Assembly (NCBI RefSeq): GCF_027627575.1
Contig: NZ_CP114065.1
Coordinates: 5,022,001-5,086,000, forward strand
From: Kribbella sp. CA-293567
GTDB taxonomy: Bacteria; Actinomycetota; Actinomycetes; Propionibacteriales; Kribbellaceae
Direction of reading: 5' to 3'
Length of the DNA stretch: 64,000 bases
Under the pieces are notes generated by a model. That model was not told where the DNA came from, did not search any database, and saw nothing but the letters and a program-made list of their open reading frames with translations. How positions within the stretch are numbered: the first letter of the stretch is position 1; the number at the start of each line of letters is the position of its first letter. Positions 24,367 to 34,017 of this stretch are shown here, piece by piece. A program made the translations under genes and the position numbers.

Positions 24367-26028
24367 TCAGATCAGCCAGGCGGTGGTGTCTGCCGGAAGT
24401 TTGGCGCCTTCCAGCGGTGCGCTCGAGAGGACGACCGCGCCGTCGGGGAGTTCGATCGGGGCGGCGCCGAAGTTGGTGACCGATTGCCAGCCGCCGGGGC
24501 GGGTGAAGTGGAGGGCCCACTCGACGTCGTCGATCCATTCCAGGCCGGCGCCGGTCTGCAGGCCTCGGCGTACGGCCAAAGCCTTGCGGTACAGGGAAAG
24601 GGTCGACGCCGCATCGGATTCCTGAGCCTCGACAGAGTACGAGCCGAACCAGGTCGGCTGGAGCAGGTGCGAGCCGCCGGAGCCGAAGCCGAAGGAGAGG
24701 CCGCCGACGGTCCAGGGCAGTGGGACGCGGCAACCGTCGCGGCCCTTCTCGGCTCCCTTGGAGCGGAAGTACGCCGGGTCCTGGAGGTTGGCCGCGGGGA
24801 GTTCGCCAACCTCCTGCAGGCCGAGCTCTTCCCCTTGGTACAGGTACGCCGAGCCAGGCAGCGCCAGCATCAGCAGTACTGCGGCCCGCGCGCGCCGCAG
24901 CCCCAGCTCGACGTCCACCGTCGGCTCGGTGCCGTTGCTGAGCAGCCACGCCTTACCGTCCTGCCAGGCCCCCTCAGGATCCCGGGGCAGCCCGTACCGC
25001 GTCGCGTGGCGGACCACGTCGTGGTTGGAGAAGACCCAGGTCGACGACGAACCGTTCTCGTCGGCCAGCGCCAGATTCTCCTCGATCACCTGGCGGAACC
25101 TGCCGAAGTCCCAGTCGGCCTGCAGCAGGTCGAAGTTGAACGCCTGCCCGAGCCCGTCGGCACTCGCGTACCGCGCCCGCCGGGCGGCCGGTACGAACGC
25201 CTCCGCGACCGCCGAGCGCGGCGGGTCGTACTCGTTCAGCACCTTGCGCCACTCGGTGTAGATCTCGTGCACGCCCTCGCGGTCCCACAGCGGGTGCTCG
25301 CCGTTGGACTCCGACTGGCGCGGCAGCGTGGTCTTCGACGGCAGCGGCTCGGTCAGGTCCTTGATCAGCGCGTGCGCCACGTCCACCCGGAAGCCGTCGA
25401 CCCCGCGGTCCGACCAGAACCGCAGCGTGGTCAGGAAGTCGTCGCGGACCTCGGCGTTGTCCCAGTTGAGGTCGGGCTGCTCGGCGGCGAAGAGGTGCAG
25501 ATACCACTGGCCGTCCGGAGTCTGCGCCCAGGCCGATCCACCGAAGACCGAGTCCCAGTCCGACGGCGGCTCGCTGCCGTCCGGGCCGGCGCCGTCGCGG
25601 AAGATGTACCGGTCGCGGGCCGCGGAACCCACCGGCGAGGCGAGCGCCTGCTGGAACCACTCGTGCAGGTTCGAGGTGTGGTTCGGGACGATGTCGACGA
25701 TCAGCTTGATGCCGGCGCCGTGCAGCGCGGCGACCAGTTCGTCGAAGTCGCTCAGCGTGCCCAGCCGCGGGTCGACGTTGCGGTAGTCGTCGACGTCGTA
25801 CCCGCCGTCGGCGAGCGCGGAGGGGTAGAACGGGCTCAGCCAGACCGCGTCGATGCCGAGCGAGGTCAGGTACGAGACGCGGCTGATGATGCCCTGCAGG
25901 TCACCGATGCCGTCGCCGTTGGAGTCGGCGAAGCTGCGCGGATAGATCTGGTAGACGACCGCCTGACGCCACCAGTCGGGGTCGCTCGAGTCGACTGCGC
26001 GGGTCACCTGGGTCTCGGTGCTGGTCAA
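24367..26028 (-). CDS. GH13 alpha-glucosidase (oligo-1,6-glucosidase/maltase type)
   Basis: 553 residues. Family regions in order: VVYQIYPRSFADSNGDGIGDL, region I DIVPNHTS, region II GVDGFRVDVAHAL (nucleophile Asp), region III around AVAEAFVP (acid Glu), region IV VFSNHDVVRH. These indicate an intracellular exo-acting alpha-glucosidase with no signal peptide. The start is probably TTG 26028, six bases after GTGAGG; the longer open frame crosses the operator. Divergent from a ROK repressor, which likely represses it until sugar is present. Confidence 0.92.
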   Translation of the reverse strand: MTSTETQVTRAVDSSDPDWWRQAVVYQIYPRSFADSNGDGIGDLQGIISRVSYLTSLGIDAVWLSPFYPSALADGGYDVDDYRNVDPRLGTLSDFDELVAALHGAGIKLIVDIVPNHTSNLHEWFQQALASPVGSAARDRYIFRDGAGPDGSEPPSDWDSVFGGSAWAQTPDGQWYLHLFAAEQPDLNWDNAEVRDDFLTTLRFWSDRGVDGFRVDVAHALIKDLTEPLPSKTTLPRQSESNGEHPLWDREGVHEIYTEWRKVLNEYDPPRSAVAEAFVPAARRARYASADGLGQAFNFDLLQADWDFGRFRQVIEENLALADENGSSSTWVFSNHDVVRHATRYGLPRDPEGAWQDGKAWLLSNGTEPTVDVELGLRRARAAVLLMLALPGSAYLYQGEELGLQEVGELPAANLQDPAYFRSKGAEKGRDGCRVPLPWTVGGLSFGFGSGGSHLLQPTWFGSYSVEAQESDAASTLSLYRKALAVRRGLQTGAGLEWIDDVEWALHFTRPGGWQSVTNFGAAPIELPDGAVVLSSAPLEGAKLPADTTAWLI

Positions 26029-26129
26029 GAGAAGCCTCACTCGGTTCGGAGGGTGGTCCGGGGTACTGCTGGAGATGGGAGGGCAGATGTTTCCAGCTGG
26101 TTCCGGCGGGGTTGCCACCAGATTTATAT

Positions 26130-26149
26130 AGACTCTAAATTTAGATTCT
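26130..26149. promoter_or_regulatory. Putative ROK-repressor operator
   Basis: A perfect 12-bp palindrome TCTAAATTTAGA (26134-26145) extends to 20 bp with one mismatched pair. It lies in an AT-rich patch between the divergent glucosidase and ROK genes, 44 bp before the regulator start. AT-rich palindromes of this kind are typical of ROK/NagC-type operators. Confidence 0.6.
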
Positions 26150-26192
26150 GCAGTATTGTGCGCGGGGTCCTGCGAGGAGGTCAAGAGGGAAC

Positions 26193-27398
26193 ATGGCGAC
26201 AACCCCGGCGGCCACACCGCCGCTGCTGCGGAGAGTCAACGCAGGCAAGTTACTCGGCGTACTCTCCACGGCCGGCGTGATGACCGGTACCGGCCTTATC
26301 GAGGCGACCGGCTTGACTCGCGCGACCGTGCACGCGGTCTGCAACGACCTGATCGCGATGGGCTGGGTGCTGGAGCTCGATCCGGGTCACGACGCCCCCG
26401 GTACGCCGGTGGGGCGGCCTTCACGGCGGTTCGAGTTCAACAGCCAGGCCGGTTACGTGCTCGGGATCGACGTCGGCGCGGCGAAGACGACCGTCCTGCT
26501 GTCGGATCTGCGGGGCCGGACGATCGCCAAGACCGGCCGGTCGTTCCTGTCGGTGAAGACTCCCGCGGAGCAGACGCAGGTTGTCAACGAAGCTGTGCTG
26601 GAGGTTCTCGGCGAGGCTGCAGTGACCGATTCCGAAGTACTGGCGGCGGGTGTCGGGGTCGCGGCACCGGTCGATCGGGAAGGGAACATCCTGGTCGACG
26701 ACGAGTTCTGGCGGCGCTTCGACGCCGGGCTGACGACCCGGTTGACCGAATTGCACGGATGGCCGGTCCTGTTGGAGAACGACGCGAATCTTGCGGCGCT
26801 GGGTGAGCACTGGCGGGGTGAGGCTCGTGACGTCGACGATCTGGTGGTGCTGCTGGCCGGTGAGCGGTTCGGGTCGGGGTTGATGGATTCCGGGCGGTTG
26901 CTGCACGGGAGTCGTGGTGGGGCCGGCGAGATGGTCTATCTCAAGCTGGTCGAAGGGGTCGGGGACACCGCGGGGATCGCGCGGACGGCTCGGGAGCAGG
27001 GCGCGAAGGCGGTGGCCGATCCGTCGGTGAAGACGAGTCTGCGCGAGCTGGCGGGCGACGAGCCGGTGACGGCCGAGCAGGTCTTCGCTGCCGCGGACGA
27101 AGGCGACGAGGTTGCCTTGGGCATCCTTCAGCACATCGCCGGCCGGACGGCGCGGGTGATCGCCACGCTCGGGATCCTGTTCAACCCGGAACTGGTGGTG
27201 ATCGGTGGTGCGGTCGCGACGGCGGCGAAGGCGTTGCTACCGGAGATCGGGGCACAGTTGGGCGGATTCACCAGTACGCCGCCGCGGATCGCGGTGTCGT
27301 CGTTGGGTGACACGATCGTTTCGGTGGGGGCGGTGCGGCATGCGCTCAACTATGTGGAGCAGCATGCGCTCGACCTCCAGCTGAGTTCTCGGGGGTAG
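26193..27398 (+). CDS. ROK-family transcriptional repressor
   Basis: 401 residues. An N-terminal winged helix (about 10-75: LLGVLSTAGVMTGTGLIEATGLTRATVHAVCNDLI) is followed by the ROK sugar-binding fold (VLGIDVGAAKTTVLLSDLRG, LLENDANLAALGE, NPELVVIGGAV). The zinc motif CxCGxxGC of most ROK proteins is absent; the corresponding stretch reads HGSRGGAGEMVYLK. It therefore probably binds sugar as effector without catalysis. Likely controls the divergent GH13 gene through the palindrome at 26134. Confidence 0.9.
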   Translation: MATTPAATPPLLRRVNAGKLLGVLSTAGVMTGTGLIEATGLTRATVHAVCNDLIAMGWVLELDPGHDAPGTPVGRPSRRFEFNSQAGYVLGIDVGAAKTTVLLSDLRGRTIAKTGRSFLSVKTPAEQTQVVNEAVLEVLGEAAVTDSEVLAAGVGVAAPVDREGNILVDDEFWRRFDAGLTTRLTELHGWPVLLENDANLAALGEHWRGEARDVDDLVVLLAGERFGSGLMDSGRLLHGSRGGAGEMVYLKLVEGVGDTAGIARTAREQGAKAVADPSVKTSLRELAGDEPVTAEQVFAAADEGDEVALGILQHIAGRTARVIATLGILFNPELVVIGGAVATAAKALLPEIGAQLGGFTSTPPRIAVSSLGDTIVSVGAVRHALNYVEQHALDLQLSSRG

Positions 27399-27426
27399 TT
27401 GTTGGGATCCAGCCGAGGCGGGGAGG

Positions 27427-27993
27427 TCAGGTGAGGGTCCAGCGGGGTGGGGTGGTGGTGGGGGTCCATTCCGGGCGGATGAGGCTGTGGAGTTTGGAGT
27501 CCCGCCAGCCGGTGCGGATCAGGACGGTGCGGCGGAGGATGCCCTCGTGCGTCATGCCGATGCGTTTGAGGACGGCGGCGGAGGCGGAGTTGCGGGGGTC
27601 GCAGGTGGCCTCGATGCGTTCCAGTTGCAGGTGGCCGAAGCCGAATTCGAGCAGGATGCGGGCGATCTCGCTGGCCACGCCCTGGCCCCAGAAGTCGGGG
27701 TGGACCGCGTAGCTGATCTCGCCGCGTTTCCAGGTGGCGTGGCGGATGTTCAGTTCGCCGGTGCCCAGGACGCCGGTCAGCGGATGGGTGGCGACCCAGG
27801 CGTACCGCGTCCGGGGGTCGGCCGAGGCGGAGGCGATCGCGGTGGTCACGAAGGCCCGCGTCTCCGCCTCGGTGTTCGGTCCCCAGGGCTGGTACCGGCA
27901 GGACTCCGCCAGCGAGGCCCACTCGTGGATACGGGTCCAGTCGCCTGGCTGGAGCGGCCGGAGCGTGATCTTCGACAAGTCGAGAGCGTTCAC
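27427..27993 (-). CDS. RimJ/RimL-like GNAT acetyltransferase
   Basis: 188 residues, GTG start. GNAT motifs are HPDFWGQGVASEIARILLEFGF (acetyl-CoA loop, here GQGVA) and DPRNSASAAVLKRIGMTHEG (motif B), typical of the RimJ/RimL branch that acetylates protein N-termini or small amines. Substrate unknown. Convergent with the ROK repressor and separated from it by 28 nt. Confidence 0.88.
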   Translation of the reverse strand: MNALDLSKITLRPLQPGDWTRIHEWASLAESCRYQPWGPNTEAETRAFVTTAIASASADPRTRYAWVATHPLTGVLGTGELNIRHATWKRGEISYAVHPDFWGQGVASEIARILLEFGFGHLQLERIEATCDPRNSASAAVLKRIGMTHEGILRRTVLIRTGWRDSKLHSLIRPEWTPTTTPPRWTLT

Positions 27994-28044
27994 GCCAGCC
28001 AGGCTAAACCTGGAAACGATGCCCGATGGGGACCTCGCCCCGAT

Positions 28045-29502
28045 CTACGGAACCCGGGTCAGCAGCTGAGCCGCTGCCTCGAGCACGACCAGATTGCGAC
28101 CGTAGGTGACGGCTGCCGGCACCGCCGCCGGCACCAGCGCCCTGTCCTCCGGGATGCCCGTGCACAGCACGAAGACATCACCCTCGTGGCTCTCCAGCAG
28201 CATCTGCAGCGCTTCCCGCATCCACGGAGTACGGACCGCGTCCTGTACGGCGACCACCAGCGGCCGGCCGATCGCCGCGTTCTGGGCCTCCGCGAGAGCG
28301 GCCGAGTCCTCCCCGCGCAGGACGACGCCCGCCGAGCCCGGCGCGATCTTCGCGAACACCTCCGGAAGCCCACTGAAGTAGGGATTCCAGGCAGGGTGGA
28401 GGCCCTGGGTCAGGTCCACCACGTACGGCGCGCTGCCGAGGCCCGGGAAGTCCTGCTGAGTGACCGTCCGAGCCGCGACCTCGCGGGTCGGCGCTCCATC
28501 CAGACCAGGCTGGTGGGGACGCGCCGCGAGGGTGGCGGCGAGAGCGCGAACCCGGCCGGCCGCCTCCGCGAGCCGGGCCGCGTCGAGCGTGCCCTCGCCG
28601 ACTGCCTGCACCAGCCGGTCGGTCAGCGCCCGGGGATCCGCCTCGCCGATCGCGATCATCGCCAGGTCGGCGCCGGCCCGGATCGAGGCGACGGTGGCGT
28701 CCTCGATCGACTGGCTCTTGGTGATCGCCTGCATCTCGAGCGCGTCGGTGGTGATCACGCCGGTGAAGCCGAGCTCCTCGCGCAGCAACCCGTGCAGGAT
28801 CCGCCGCGACAGGGTGGCCGGCTGGTCGTCGTAGGCCGAGAAGATGATGTGCGCGCTCATGATCACGTCGGCGCCGGCCGCGATGGTCGCCTTGAACGGC
28901 GCCAGCTCGACCGCGTTCACCTGCTCGATCGAGCGGTCCACCCGGGGCAGCGCGAGGTGCGAGTCGACGGTGACATCGCCGTGTCCGGGGAAGTGCTTCG
29001 GGCAGGCCGCGATCCCGGCCTCCTGGACCCCCTGCACGAACGCGACGCCGTGCCGGGCGACCACCTCGGCCGTCGTACCGAAGGAGCGGGTCGAGATGAT
29101 CGGGTTGGCCGGGTTGCTGTTCACGTCGACCGACGGGGCGAGCATCAGGTCGATGCCGAGCGCGGCCAGAGTGGCTGCGGCGTCGCGGGCCGCCGCGCGG
29201 GTGAGGTCGACGTCGTCGAGCTCACCGAGTGAGCGCGGGGACGAGAGCGGCCACGGGTTGGCCGGCGACAGGTGGCTGAACTCGCCGCCCTCGTGGTCGA
29301 TCGCGATCACCAGATCGGCGCGCTCGGCCCGCAGTGACGCGGTCAGTGCCGCGACCTGCTCCGCGCTCTCCACGTTGCGGGTGAACAGGATGACGGCACC
29401 GAGTCCGGCGGAGACGGCGCGGAGCAGTTCTTCGGGGGCGGTGGTTCCGTTGAAGCCGACGATCAGCGCGCCGGCGGCGTCACGGTCCAGTTGGTCACTC
29501 AT
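28045..29502 (-). CDS. GH3 beta-N-acetylhexosaminidase (NagZ-like)
   Basis: 485 residues from ATG 29502. The NagZ signature is present: CPKHFPGHGDVTVDSHLALP (with the catalytic His-Asp pair) and the nucleophile region GVITTDALEMQAI. NagZ-type GH3 enzymes release N-acetylglucosamine from muropeptides or chitin oligomers. The C-terminal 130 residues form an extra alpha/beta domain, so it is longer than E. coli NagZ (341). No signal peptide, so cytosolic. Divergent from the alpha-mannosidase. Confidence 0.9.
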   Translation of the reverse strand: MSDQLDRDAAGALIVGFNGTTAPEELLRAVSAGLGAVILFTRNVESAEQVAALTASLRAERADLVIAIDHEGGEFSHLSPANPWPLSSPRSLGELDDVDLTRAAARDAAATLAALGIDLMLAPSVDVNSNPANPIISTRSFGTTAEVVARHGVAFVQGVQEAGIAACPKHFPGHGDVTVDSHLALPRVDRSIEQVNAVELAPFKATIAAGADVIMSAHIIFSAYDDQPATLSRRILHGLLREELGFTGVITTDALEMQAITKSQSIEDATVASIRAGADLAMIAIGEADPRALTDRLVQAVGEGTLDAARLAEAAGRVRALAATLAARPHQPGLDGAPTREVAARTVTQQDFPGLGSAPYVVDLTQGLHPAWNPYFSGLPEVFAKIAPGSAGVVLRGEDSAALAEAQNAAIGRPLVVAVQDAVRTPWMREALQMLLESHEGDVFVLCTGIPEDRALVPAAVPAAVTYGRNLVVLEAAAQLLTRVP

Positions 29503-29748
29503 GCGCCTACCCTCTCGCGCCCCGAACCGGGCCGCCACCCGAACCGGTCACCGACAGCGAAGGATTGCCCTACTTCTGACCTGCTGAAGCGCTCCGGAGA
29601 CTATCGTTGTCAGACTTTGTCAAGGCATGATTCAAGCGCTGGCCTGCGGGTTCATCCATGATTAGCACCGGCAACCCCTCGCCGGATCGGCCGGTTACGG
29701 ATAACGTTGTCTCCCGACCTGACCGCCGCTGCGACGGAGTACTCCCCC

Positions 29749-32700
29749 GTGACTGTGCAGATCACCCGTGTCTCCTCTCCGGAGCTGTTCCTCGGCAGCG
29801 ACGACGACCCGCGCCAACTGGTGCGGGTCGAGCTCGGTCGCGCGATCGCGGACGGCGTCCTGTCGGTGCGGGTCGCCGGCGAGGGGCTCACCGGTACTGC
29901 GGAGTTGCCGGCCGGCGACGGCTCGGCCCTCGTGGAGGTGCCGCTGGACGTGTCAGCCGCCCTGCGAGCGCAGTACGGGCTGGCGGTGGATGCGACGGTG
30001 CAGGTGCTTGCCGGAGACCAGGAGGTCGTTGCCGCCGACAGCGGTACGGTAGTGATCGCCGAACCGGGCTGGACGATGGTCATGGTCTCCCACTTCCACT
30101 ACGACCCGGTCTGGTGGAACACCCAAGCGGCGTACACCACCAGTTGGGACCTGCAAGGGCCGGACGGGACCACCCGGCCCGTCTACACGCACAACGCGTT
30201 CAGCTTGGTCGACGCGCACCTGAAGCTCGCGCTCCGCGATCCGCTCTACTGCTTCGTGCTGGCGGAGCTGGACTACCTCAAGCCGTACTTCGACACGTTC
30301 CCCGAGAACAGGGCCGTACTGCGCCGGCTGATCGCCGAGGGGCGCGTCGAGATCATCGGCGGCACCTACAACGAGCCGAACACCAACCTGACCGGCGCCG
30401 AGACGACCATTCGCAACATCGTGTACGGCGTGGGCTACCAGCGCGACATCCTCGGTGGTGACCCGCAGAACGCCTGGCAGCTGGACGTGTTCGGGCACGA
30501 CCCGCAGTTCCCGGGGTACCTGGCGAAGGCCGGGCTGACCGGGTCGGCCTGGGCGCGGGGGCCGTTCCACCAGTGGGGTCCGCTGCGTGGGGCGTGGAGC
30601 GAGCCGCGGGTCGGCACTGCCGCGGTGATGCAGTTCAAGAGCGAGTTCGAGTGGATCAGCCCGAGTGGGGACGGCGTACTGACGCACTACATGCCGGACC
30701 ACTACGGGTCCGGCTGGGAGCTGCAGAACGCGCCGAGCGTGGAGGCCGCCGGGGAGCAGGCGTACGAGCTGTTCGCGAGACTCAAGACCGTTGCCGCGAC
30801 CAAGAACACGCTGCTGCCCGTGGGTGACGACTACACGCCGCCGAGCGCGTGGATCACCGCGGTGCATCGCGACTGGGCGGAACGGTACGCGTGGCCGAAG
30901 TTCGTCTGCGGCACCACCAAGGACTTCATGGACCGGGTGCGGGACGAACTGGCCGCCGAGGGTCGCAAGGCGTCGCCGCAGTCGCGGGACATGAACCCGA
31001 TCTACACCGGCAAGGACGTCTCCTACATCGACACCAAGCAGGCGCAGCGCGCTGCCGAGGTGGCGGCGGTGGATGCGGAGAAGCTCGGAACGTATGCCGA
31101 ACTGCTCGGGCTCGGGCGGTTCGCGGAAGCCTCGCTGGACAAGGCGTGGCGCCAGCTGGCGTACGGCGCGCACCACGACGCCATCACCGGGTCGGAGTCG
31201 GATCAGGTCTACATCGATCTGGTCACCGGCTGGCGGGAGGCGCACGATCTTTCGGATGCCGCGCGGACGGCCTCATTGCAGGCGTTCGCCGCGCGGATCG
31301 ACACCAGTGTTTTCGGAGCGACCGCTGTCGTCGTCACGAACACGTTGTCGTTCACGCGCACCGATCTGGCGACGGTCGAGCTGCCTGACGGCGGTCCGTT
31401 CACACTGGTGGGCGCGGACGGTACGCCGGTGCCTTCAGTTGTCGAGGGCAACAAGCTGAGCTTCCTGGCAATCGCGGTGCCGTCACTGGGCTGGTCGACG
31501 TACGGGCTGGTGACCGGTACGCCGGCGTCAGGGTGGGGGCCGGCTGATTCGGCCGACTCGGTGGAGAACGAGTTCTTCGCCGTCACGGTGGACGAGACCC
31601 GCGGTGGCGCGGTCAGCTCGATCACCGACAAGCGGAGCGGGCGCGAAGTACTGAAGGGACTCGGCAACGAACTCCGGGTCTACGAGGAGTATCCCGACCA
31701 CCCGCGGTTCGGGGAGGGTCCGTGGCATCTGACACCGTCGGGCCCGGTCGTCGGCTCATCGGAGGCTCCGGCGAAGGTCTTCACGCAGTCGAGTCCGCTC
31801 GGCAGCCGAGTGGTGAGCCGTGGCGAGGTCGACGGGATCGCCTACGAATCCGTGATCACCGCGTACGCCGGGCTGGACCGGATCGAGTTCACCACCCGGA
31901 TTCTCGACCACGCGCAGTCGGATCGCCTGGTTCGGGTGAAGTTTCCCGCCGACATCCCGGGCGCGCTGCCGCTGAGCGAGGTCGCGGGTGCTGTCGTCGG
32001 CCGCGGCTTCGGCCTCATCGACGTCGACACCGAGCGGGCGCCCTGGACGCTCGACAACCCCGCCAACACCTGGTTCGGCCTCGGCACCACCGCGCGGATC
32101 TCGCTGGTCGACACCGCCGGTACGCCGGTCGGCACCCGCCCGGTCGCGGTCGCCGAGATCGTCGTCCCCGACGACACTGAACCCGCTTCGGTCCGAGACC
32201 TGGTCGTCGCCCTGGCCCGGGTCGGCGTCACCGCCACCACCTCGCTGGCCGGCGGCACTCGCTACGGCTGGCTGAAGGTCGACTCCAACCTTCCTGACCT
32301 GCGAATCCTGGTCGGCTCTGCCGCGTCCCTGCTGGAGGATGCTGAGGGCACTGGTCTCAACTCCGCCTACTTCGTCCCTGCGCTGACGGCGCTGGCCGAG
32401 GTGTGGCAGCCCAACGCCGACGTACGGGATGTTCGCTCGATCTCCGCGTTGGTGTTGCCGAGCGACGAGGCCGTTGCGGCGGCTGTCGCGGAACTCGGGG
32501 AAGCTCGGATCACTGCTGTCGTGCACGGCGACGGGGTGATCGAAGAGTTCCGGGACGAGACTGTCGCGTTGCTGACCTACGGACTTCCCGGCTTTGCGGT
32601 GGATGCGACGGGCGCCTTGCATGCGTCACTGCTCCGGTCGTGCAGTGGCTGGCCGGCGGGGATCTGGATCGATCCGCCGCGACGGTCGGCGCCGGACGGG

Positions 32701-34017
32701 TCCTCGTTCCAGCTACAGCACTGGACGCATGAGTTCCGGTACGCGCTGACCGCGGGTGATGGTGACTGGCGAGCCCTGCAGCTGCCGTCGCGAGGTCAGG
32801 AATTCTCGTCACCGTTGCTGATAGCAACCACTACCGCACACGACGGAACGCTGCCGGCTAGACATTCGCTGTTCCAGGTCACTCCGGAGCGTGACGTTCT
32901 CCTCTCCACCCTCAAGCCCGCCGGTAACCCGATCGCGCACGGCTCCGGCGTCGCCGCTGACTCCCACGACGGTGTCACCCTGCGGTTGATCGAGGCAACA
33001 GGTCTCGGTCGGACCGCGACCGTCACTTCCGCGGTACCCATCACGGACGCGTGCCACGCCGATCTGCTGGAGAAACGCGGCGCTCCGATTGAAGTTGCCG
33101 ACGGCAAGCTGACGGTGGAGCTCGAAGGTTCCGCGGTCGACACCTTCGTGCTCGACCTCGATGCGACCCGCGGCTCGACACAGGTGCTCGGGCAAGCCGG
33201 TGAGCTGACGCAACCGTCGTACTCGCGCTACTGGCTGCACAACCGCGGCCCGGCGCAGATGGGCTTCCTCCCGATCAGCCTGTCCGCCTCCCCCACTGTG
33301 GTGCGCACCGGCGGCAAGCCGGTCGAGATCTCCACCGTGATCGCCAGCCAGTACGCCGACGCGGTGGCCGAGGGTGTGCTGACGCTCGACCTGCCCGATG
33401 GTTGGACGGCCGACTACTCAGAGTTTCCGGTGACGCTGGAGCCGAGCGGCTACGTCCGTCACCTGATCAACGTGACTCCGGCTGAGAACTGTGAACCCGG
33501 CCAGTACTTCGTCGCCGCGCGAGTACTCACCCACACCGGCGAACTGGCCGGCGGTGGCGGTGTGCAGGCGGTCGAGGACGTGGTGACCGTGTTCGTCGGC
33601 GAAAGCCCAGAGCTGACCGCAGCTCTCGGCTTCGGTCTCGGTCCAGCGGATCGGCCACGGGACGAGGAAGGAACGGCGGATGGCGTGCCCGGTCGCGCCA
33701 CTGGGCTGACGGTGACGTCGTCGACGCTGGATCTTCAGCTGGCTCCGGGCACGCGGGAGACGCTGGAGCTGACCTTCACCAACGACACGTCTTCGGAGAT
33801 TCGCGCGGAGCTGCAGTTGGCGTCGCCGTACGGGACCTGGTCGTGGCTGCCCGAGCCGGTGCGGGCGGTCGTCGTACCGGCCAAGTCGTCGGTGGTCGTG
33901 CCGGTGCCGGTGCACACACCCGCGGATGCGGCGCCGGCTCACGCGTGGGTGCTGCCGAAGGTGATGTGGTTCGGCCGGGCGCAGTACGGCGCGACTGTTC
34001 GGCTGGAGATTCGGTGA
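29749..34017 (+). CDS. GH38 alpha-mannosidase, large cytosolic type
   Basis: 1,422 residues. The zinc-site motif SHFHYDPVWWN and the nucleophile motif LDVFGHDPQFP are both intact, followed by the helical middle domain (YGAHHDAITGSESDQVY) and long beta-sandwich C-terminal part, ending in a NEW3-like domain (TLDLPDGWTADYSEFPVTLEPSG). No signal peptide. GTG 29749 is preferred over TTG 29707 because GGAG lies 9 nt upstream and the conserved sequence begins there. It removes alpha-mannose residues; downstream genes are coupled to it. Confidence 0.93.
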   Translation: MTVQITRVSSPELFLGSDDDPRQLVRVELGRAIADGVLSVRVAGEGLTGTAELPAGDGSALVEVPLDVSAALRAQYGLAVDATVQVLAGDQEVVAADSGTVVIAEPGWTMVMVSHFHYDPVWWNTQAAYTTSWDLQGPDGTTRPVYTHNAFSLVDAHLKLALRDPLYCFVLAELDYLKPYFDTFPENRAVLRRLIAEGRVEIIGGTYNEPNTNLTGAETTIRNIVYGVGYQRDILGGDPQNAWQLDVFGHDPQFPGYLAKAGLTGSAWARGPFHQWGPLRGAWSEPRVGTAAVMQFKSEFEWISPSGDGVLTHYMPDHYGSGWELQNAPSVEAAGEQAYELFARLKTVAATKNTLLPVGDDYTPPSAWITAVHRDWAERYAWPKFVCGTTKDFMDRVRDELAAEGRKASPQSRDMNPIYTGKDVSYIDTKQAQRAAEVAAVDAEKLGTYAELLGLGRFAEASLDKAWRQLAYGAHHDAITGSESDQVYIDLVTGWREAHDLSDAARTASLQAFAARIDTSVFGATAVVVTNTLSFTRTDLATVELPDGGPFTLVGADGTPVPSVVEGNKLSFLAIAVPSLGWSTYGLVTGTPASGWGPADSADSVENEFFAVTVDETRGGAVSSITDKRSGREVLKGLGNELRVYEEYPDHPRFGEGPWHLTPSGPVVGSSEAPAKVFTQSSPLGSRVVSRGEVDGIAYESVITAYAGLDRIEFTTRILDHAQSDRLVRVKFPADIPGALPLSEVAGAVVGRGFGLIDVDTERAPWTLDNPANTWFGLGTTARISLVDTAGTPVGTRPVAVAEIVVPDDTEPASVRDLVVALARVGVTATTSLAGGTRYGWLKVDSNLPDLRILVGSAASLLEDAEGTGLNSAYFVPALTALAEVWQPNADVRDVRSISALVLPSDEAVAAAVAELGEARITAVVHGDGVIEEFRDETVALLTYGLPGFAVDATGALHASLLRSCSGWPAGIWIDPPRRSAPDGSSFQLQHWTHEFRYALTAGDGDWRALQLPSRGQEFSSPLLIATTTAHDGTLPARHSLFQVTPERDVLLSTLKPAGNPIAHGSGVAADSHDGVTLRLIEATGLGRTATVTSAVPITDACHADLLEKRGAPIEVADGKLTVELEGSAVDTFVLDLDATRGSTQVLGQAGELTQPSYSRYWLHNRGPAQMGFLPISLSASPTVVRTGGKPVEISTVIASQYADAVAEGVLTLDLPDGWTADYSEFPVTLEPSGYVRHLINVTPAENCEPGQYFVAARVLTHTGELAGGGGVQAVEDVVTVFVGESPELTAALGFGLGPADRPRDEEGTADGVPGRATGLTVTSSTLDLQLAPGTRETLELTFTNDTSSEIRAELQLASPYGTWSWLPEPVRAVVVPAKSSVVVPVPVHTPADAAPAHAWVLPKVMWFGRAQYGATVRLEIR

